Notes under the pieces: generated by a model | Databases searched by the model: none | What the model saw: only the letters and a program-made list of their open reading frames with translations | What the model was told of the DNA's origin: nothing | Shown here: positions 21,872-23,135 of the stretch, in pieces | How positions within the stretch are numbered: position 1 is the stretch's first letter | Layout of the letters: each line of letters begins with the position of its first letter | Program-made: the position numbers and the translations under genes | Origin: CAZMGD01 sp964565705 | GTDB taxonomy: Bacteria; Actinomycetota; Acidimicrobiia; Acidimicrobiales; Ilumatobacteraceae | Assembly (NCBI GenBank): GCA_964565705.1 | Contig: CAZMGD010000063.1 | Coordinates: 1-23,135, forward strand | Length of the DNA stretch: 23,135 nucleotides | Direction of reading: 5' to 3'

Positions 21872-23068
21872 ATGACCACCGCCGAGCAGATCGACCTCGC
21901 GTCCCCCGGCGCGTTCGCCGACGGCCACCCGTGGGCGCAGTACGCGTGGTTGCGGGCGAACGATCCCGTCCACTGGCAGCCGGAACCACACGGGTCTGGC
22001 TTCTGGGCGCTGACCCGATACGAGGACGTCCGCCGCGTGAGCCGCCAACCGCAGGTGTTCAGCTCAGCCGCGCGCGGGGTGATGATGGCCGATCCCGACG
22101 AGGGCACCCTCGCCGCGCAGCAGCGGATGATGTTGACGATGGACCCGCCCGAGCACGACCGGTTCAAGTTGCTCGTCAGCCGCGGGTTCACGCCGCGCAA
22201 CGCCCAGGCCTTGACGGGCCGCGTGACCGAGTTGGCCCGCGACATCGTCGACGACGTCGCCGGCAGCGGTGCCTGCGACTTCGTGCACGACATCGCCGGC
22301 CGCCTGCCGTCCGGTTTGATCGCCGAGCTGCTCGGCATCGATCGTGCCGATGGCGAGCGCCTGTACGACCTCACCGAGACGATGCACTCCTTCGAGCCGT
22401 CCGTCAGCGTCGAGGAGCGCGGTCGGGCGATGGGCGAGATGCTGCAGTTCGGCGCCGAGGTTGCCGAGCGCAAGCGCATCGAACCCGGCGACGATCTCGC
22501 CACGGTCCTCGTGCAGGCCGAGGTCGACGGTGACCGGTTGACCGAAGCCGAGATCCAGTGGTTCTTCCTGCTGCTGGTCAACGCCGGAGGCGACACGACC
22601 CGCAACCTCGTCGCCGCCGGGATGCAGCTGCTGTTCGATCATCCCGAGGAACGGGCCCGCCTGACCGCGGATCTCGAGGGGCTGCTGCCGACCGCCGTCG
22701 AGGAGATGCTGCGGTACACGACGCCGGTCGTCAGCTTCCGCCGCACGGCGATGGAGGACACGACCATCGGCGAACGCGAGGTGTGCGCCGGCGACAAGGT
22801 CGTCATGTTCTACGGCTCGGCGAACCGCGATGAGGCCGTGTTCGCCGAGCCCGATCGCTTCGACGTCGGTCGCGCCCCGAATCCACACGTCGCGTTCGGG
22901 GGAGGAGGTCCGCACCTGTGTCTGGGCATGCACGTCGCCCGCATCGAGATCGCCGCCATGTTCCGCGAGGTGCTGACGAGACTGCCGAACCTCCGCCCCA
23001 ACGGAGAGCCGGAGCGGACGACGTCGAGCCTGATCGCAGGAGTGAAGACGATGCCGGTCGCGTGGTGA
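21872..23068 (+). CDS. Cytochrome P450 (bacterial class I type, CYP125/CYP142-like)
   Basis: A 398-residue soluble P450 monooxygenase of normal bacterial length; it needs a ferredoxin and reductase, neither of which is in the window. The I-helix oxygen-activation motif is AGGDTT (238-243), the K-helix ExxR is Glu278-Met-Leu-Arg281, and the heme loop is AFGGGGPHLCLGMHVAR with the thiolate Cys350. The combination NPHVAFGGGGPH around the heme, NAGGDTTRN in the I-helix and an MTMDPPEHDRF-like helix C region resemble actinobacterial sterol or lipid side-chain hydroxylases such as CYP125 and CYP142. A terpene or xenobiotic substrate is equally possible. The ATG at 21872 has GGGGAG seven bases upstream. 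The stop is followed 7 bp later by the dispersed repeat. Confidence 0.95.
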   Translation: MTTAEQIDLASPGAFADGHPWAQYAWLRANDPVHWQPEPHGSGFWALTRYEDVRRVSRQPQVFSSAARGVMMADPDEGTLAAQQRMMLTMDPPEHDRFKLLVSRGFTPRNAQALTGRVTELARDIVDDVAGSGACDFVHDIAGRLPSGLIAELLGIDRADGERLYDLTETMHSFEPSVSVEERGRAMGEMLQFGAEVAERKRIEPGDDLATVLVQAEVDGDRLTEAEIQWFFLLLVNAGGDTTRNLVAAGMQLLFDHPEERARLTADLEGLLPTAVEEMLRYTTPVVSFRRTAMEDTTIGEREVCAGDKVVMFYGSANRDEAVFAEPDRFDVGRAPNPHVAFGGGGPHLCLGMHVARIEIAAMFREVLTRLPNLRPNGEPERTTSSLIAGVKTMPVAW

Positions 23069-23075
23069 CGTGCTG

Positions 23076-23134
23076 ATGGCTCGCTGCGCTCGCTGTCTGC
23101 GCCTGAGCTCGCCAGCGCGGCTCGCTGCGCTCGC
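23076..23134 (+). repeat. Dispersed GCTCGC-rich repeat, two copies after the P450 gene
   Basis: The 15-mer GCTCGCTGCGCTCGC occurs at 23079-23093 and again at 23120-23134, identical to 1685-1699. The unit 23076-23097 matches the minus strand of 1736-1757 at 21 of 22 bases. Each 15-mer is a direct repeat of GCTCGC separated by TGC. The copies begin 7 bp after the P450 stop; the element may run on past the window edge. Confidence 0.75.
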
Positions 23135-23135
23135 G

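Noticed and set aside
1..23135. CRISPR arrays, tRNA or rRNA genes, insertion sequences, prophage genes
   Set aside because: No regularly spaced repeats, cloverleaf-like segments, transposase or integrase motifs were seen by eye.

Overview
The window is G+C-rich bacterial chromosome with dense genes on both strands and many GTG starts. The gene content is actinobacterial: a PafB/PafC-type WYL regulator pair, Thr/Pro-rich cell-surface tails, an actinobacterial-style P450 and many putative leaderless promoters with a TAnnnT -10 box. A marine or environmental actinobacterium of the Acidimicrobiia/Ilumatobacter kind is my best guess. That guess rests on overall style, not on a marker gene. No rRNA, tRNA, CRISPR array, transposase or phage gene was seen, and the region reads as core/housekeeping chromosome.

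Layout. 1-940: the 5' part of an E. coli-type argininosuccinate synthase (minus) and a four-helix membrane protein (minus), divergent from a polyprenyl-phosphate-type family 2 glycosyltransferase (plus, 940-1683). 1684-1876: a G+C-rich repeat, a -10 box and a strong Shine-Dalgarno sequence in front of an L,D-transpeptidase (1877-3151). 3172-9086, minus strand: a run of four genes read in the order DUF305 membrane protein, lipoprotein zinc metallopeptidase, Ppx/GppA phosphatase, acyltransferase-3/SGNH fusion. 9204-14212, plus strand: a complete branched-chain amino-acid-type ABC importer (livG, livF, livH, livM, binding lipoprotein) with overlapping or abutting genes. It ends in a 22-bp perfect hairpin. 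14284-16863, minus strand: RarD-like transporter, three small lipoproteins that look like tandem paralogues, and a Nudix hydrolase. 16901-21176, plus strand: 6-phosphogluconolactonase, glucose-6-phosphate isomerase, then pafB- and pafC-like WYL regulators joined by overlaps. 21155-21760 (minus) is a DEDDh exonuclease whose 3' end overlaps pafC. 21872-23068 (plus) is a cytochrome P450. The window closes in copies of the same G+C-rich repeat seen near 1.7 kb.

How the parts fit together. Several genes concern the cell envelope: glycosyltransferase, L,D-transpeptidase, acyltransferase/SGNH and many lipoproteins. The sugar-phosphate genes (pgl, pgi) form one unit. The WYL pair beside an exonuclease suggests, but does not prove, a DNA-damage-response link.

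The most noteworthy sequence signals are four. (1) A -10-like hexamer sits 6-9 nt upstream of ten start codons, implying widespread leaderless transcription. (2) A family of three adjacent lipoproteins shares a Cys/Tyr motif. (3) A perfect 12-bp inverted repeat makes two face-to-face leaderless promoters at 889-931. (4) A repeat is dispersed at gene 3' ends. I found no clearly novel multi-gene defence or biosynthetic system.
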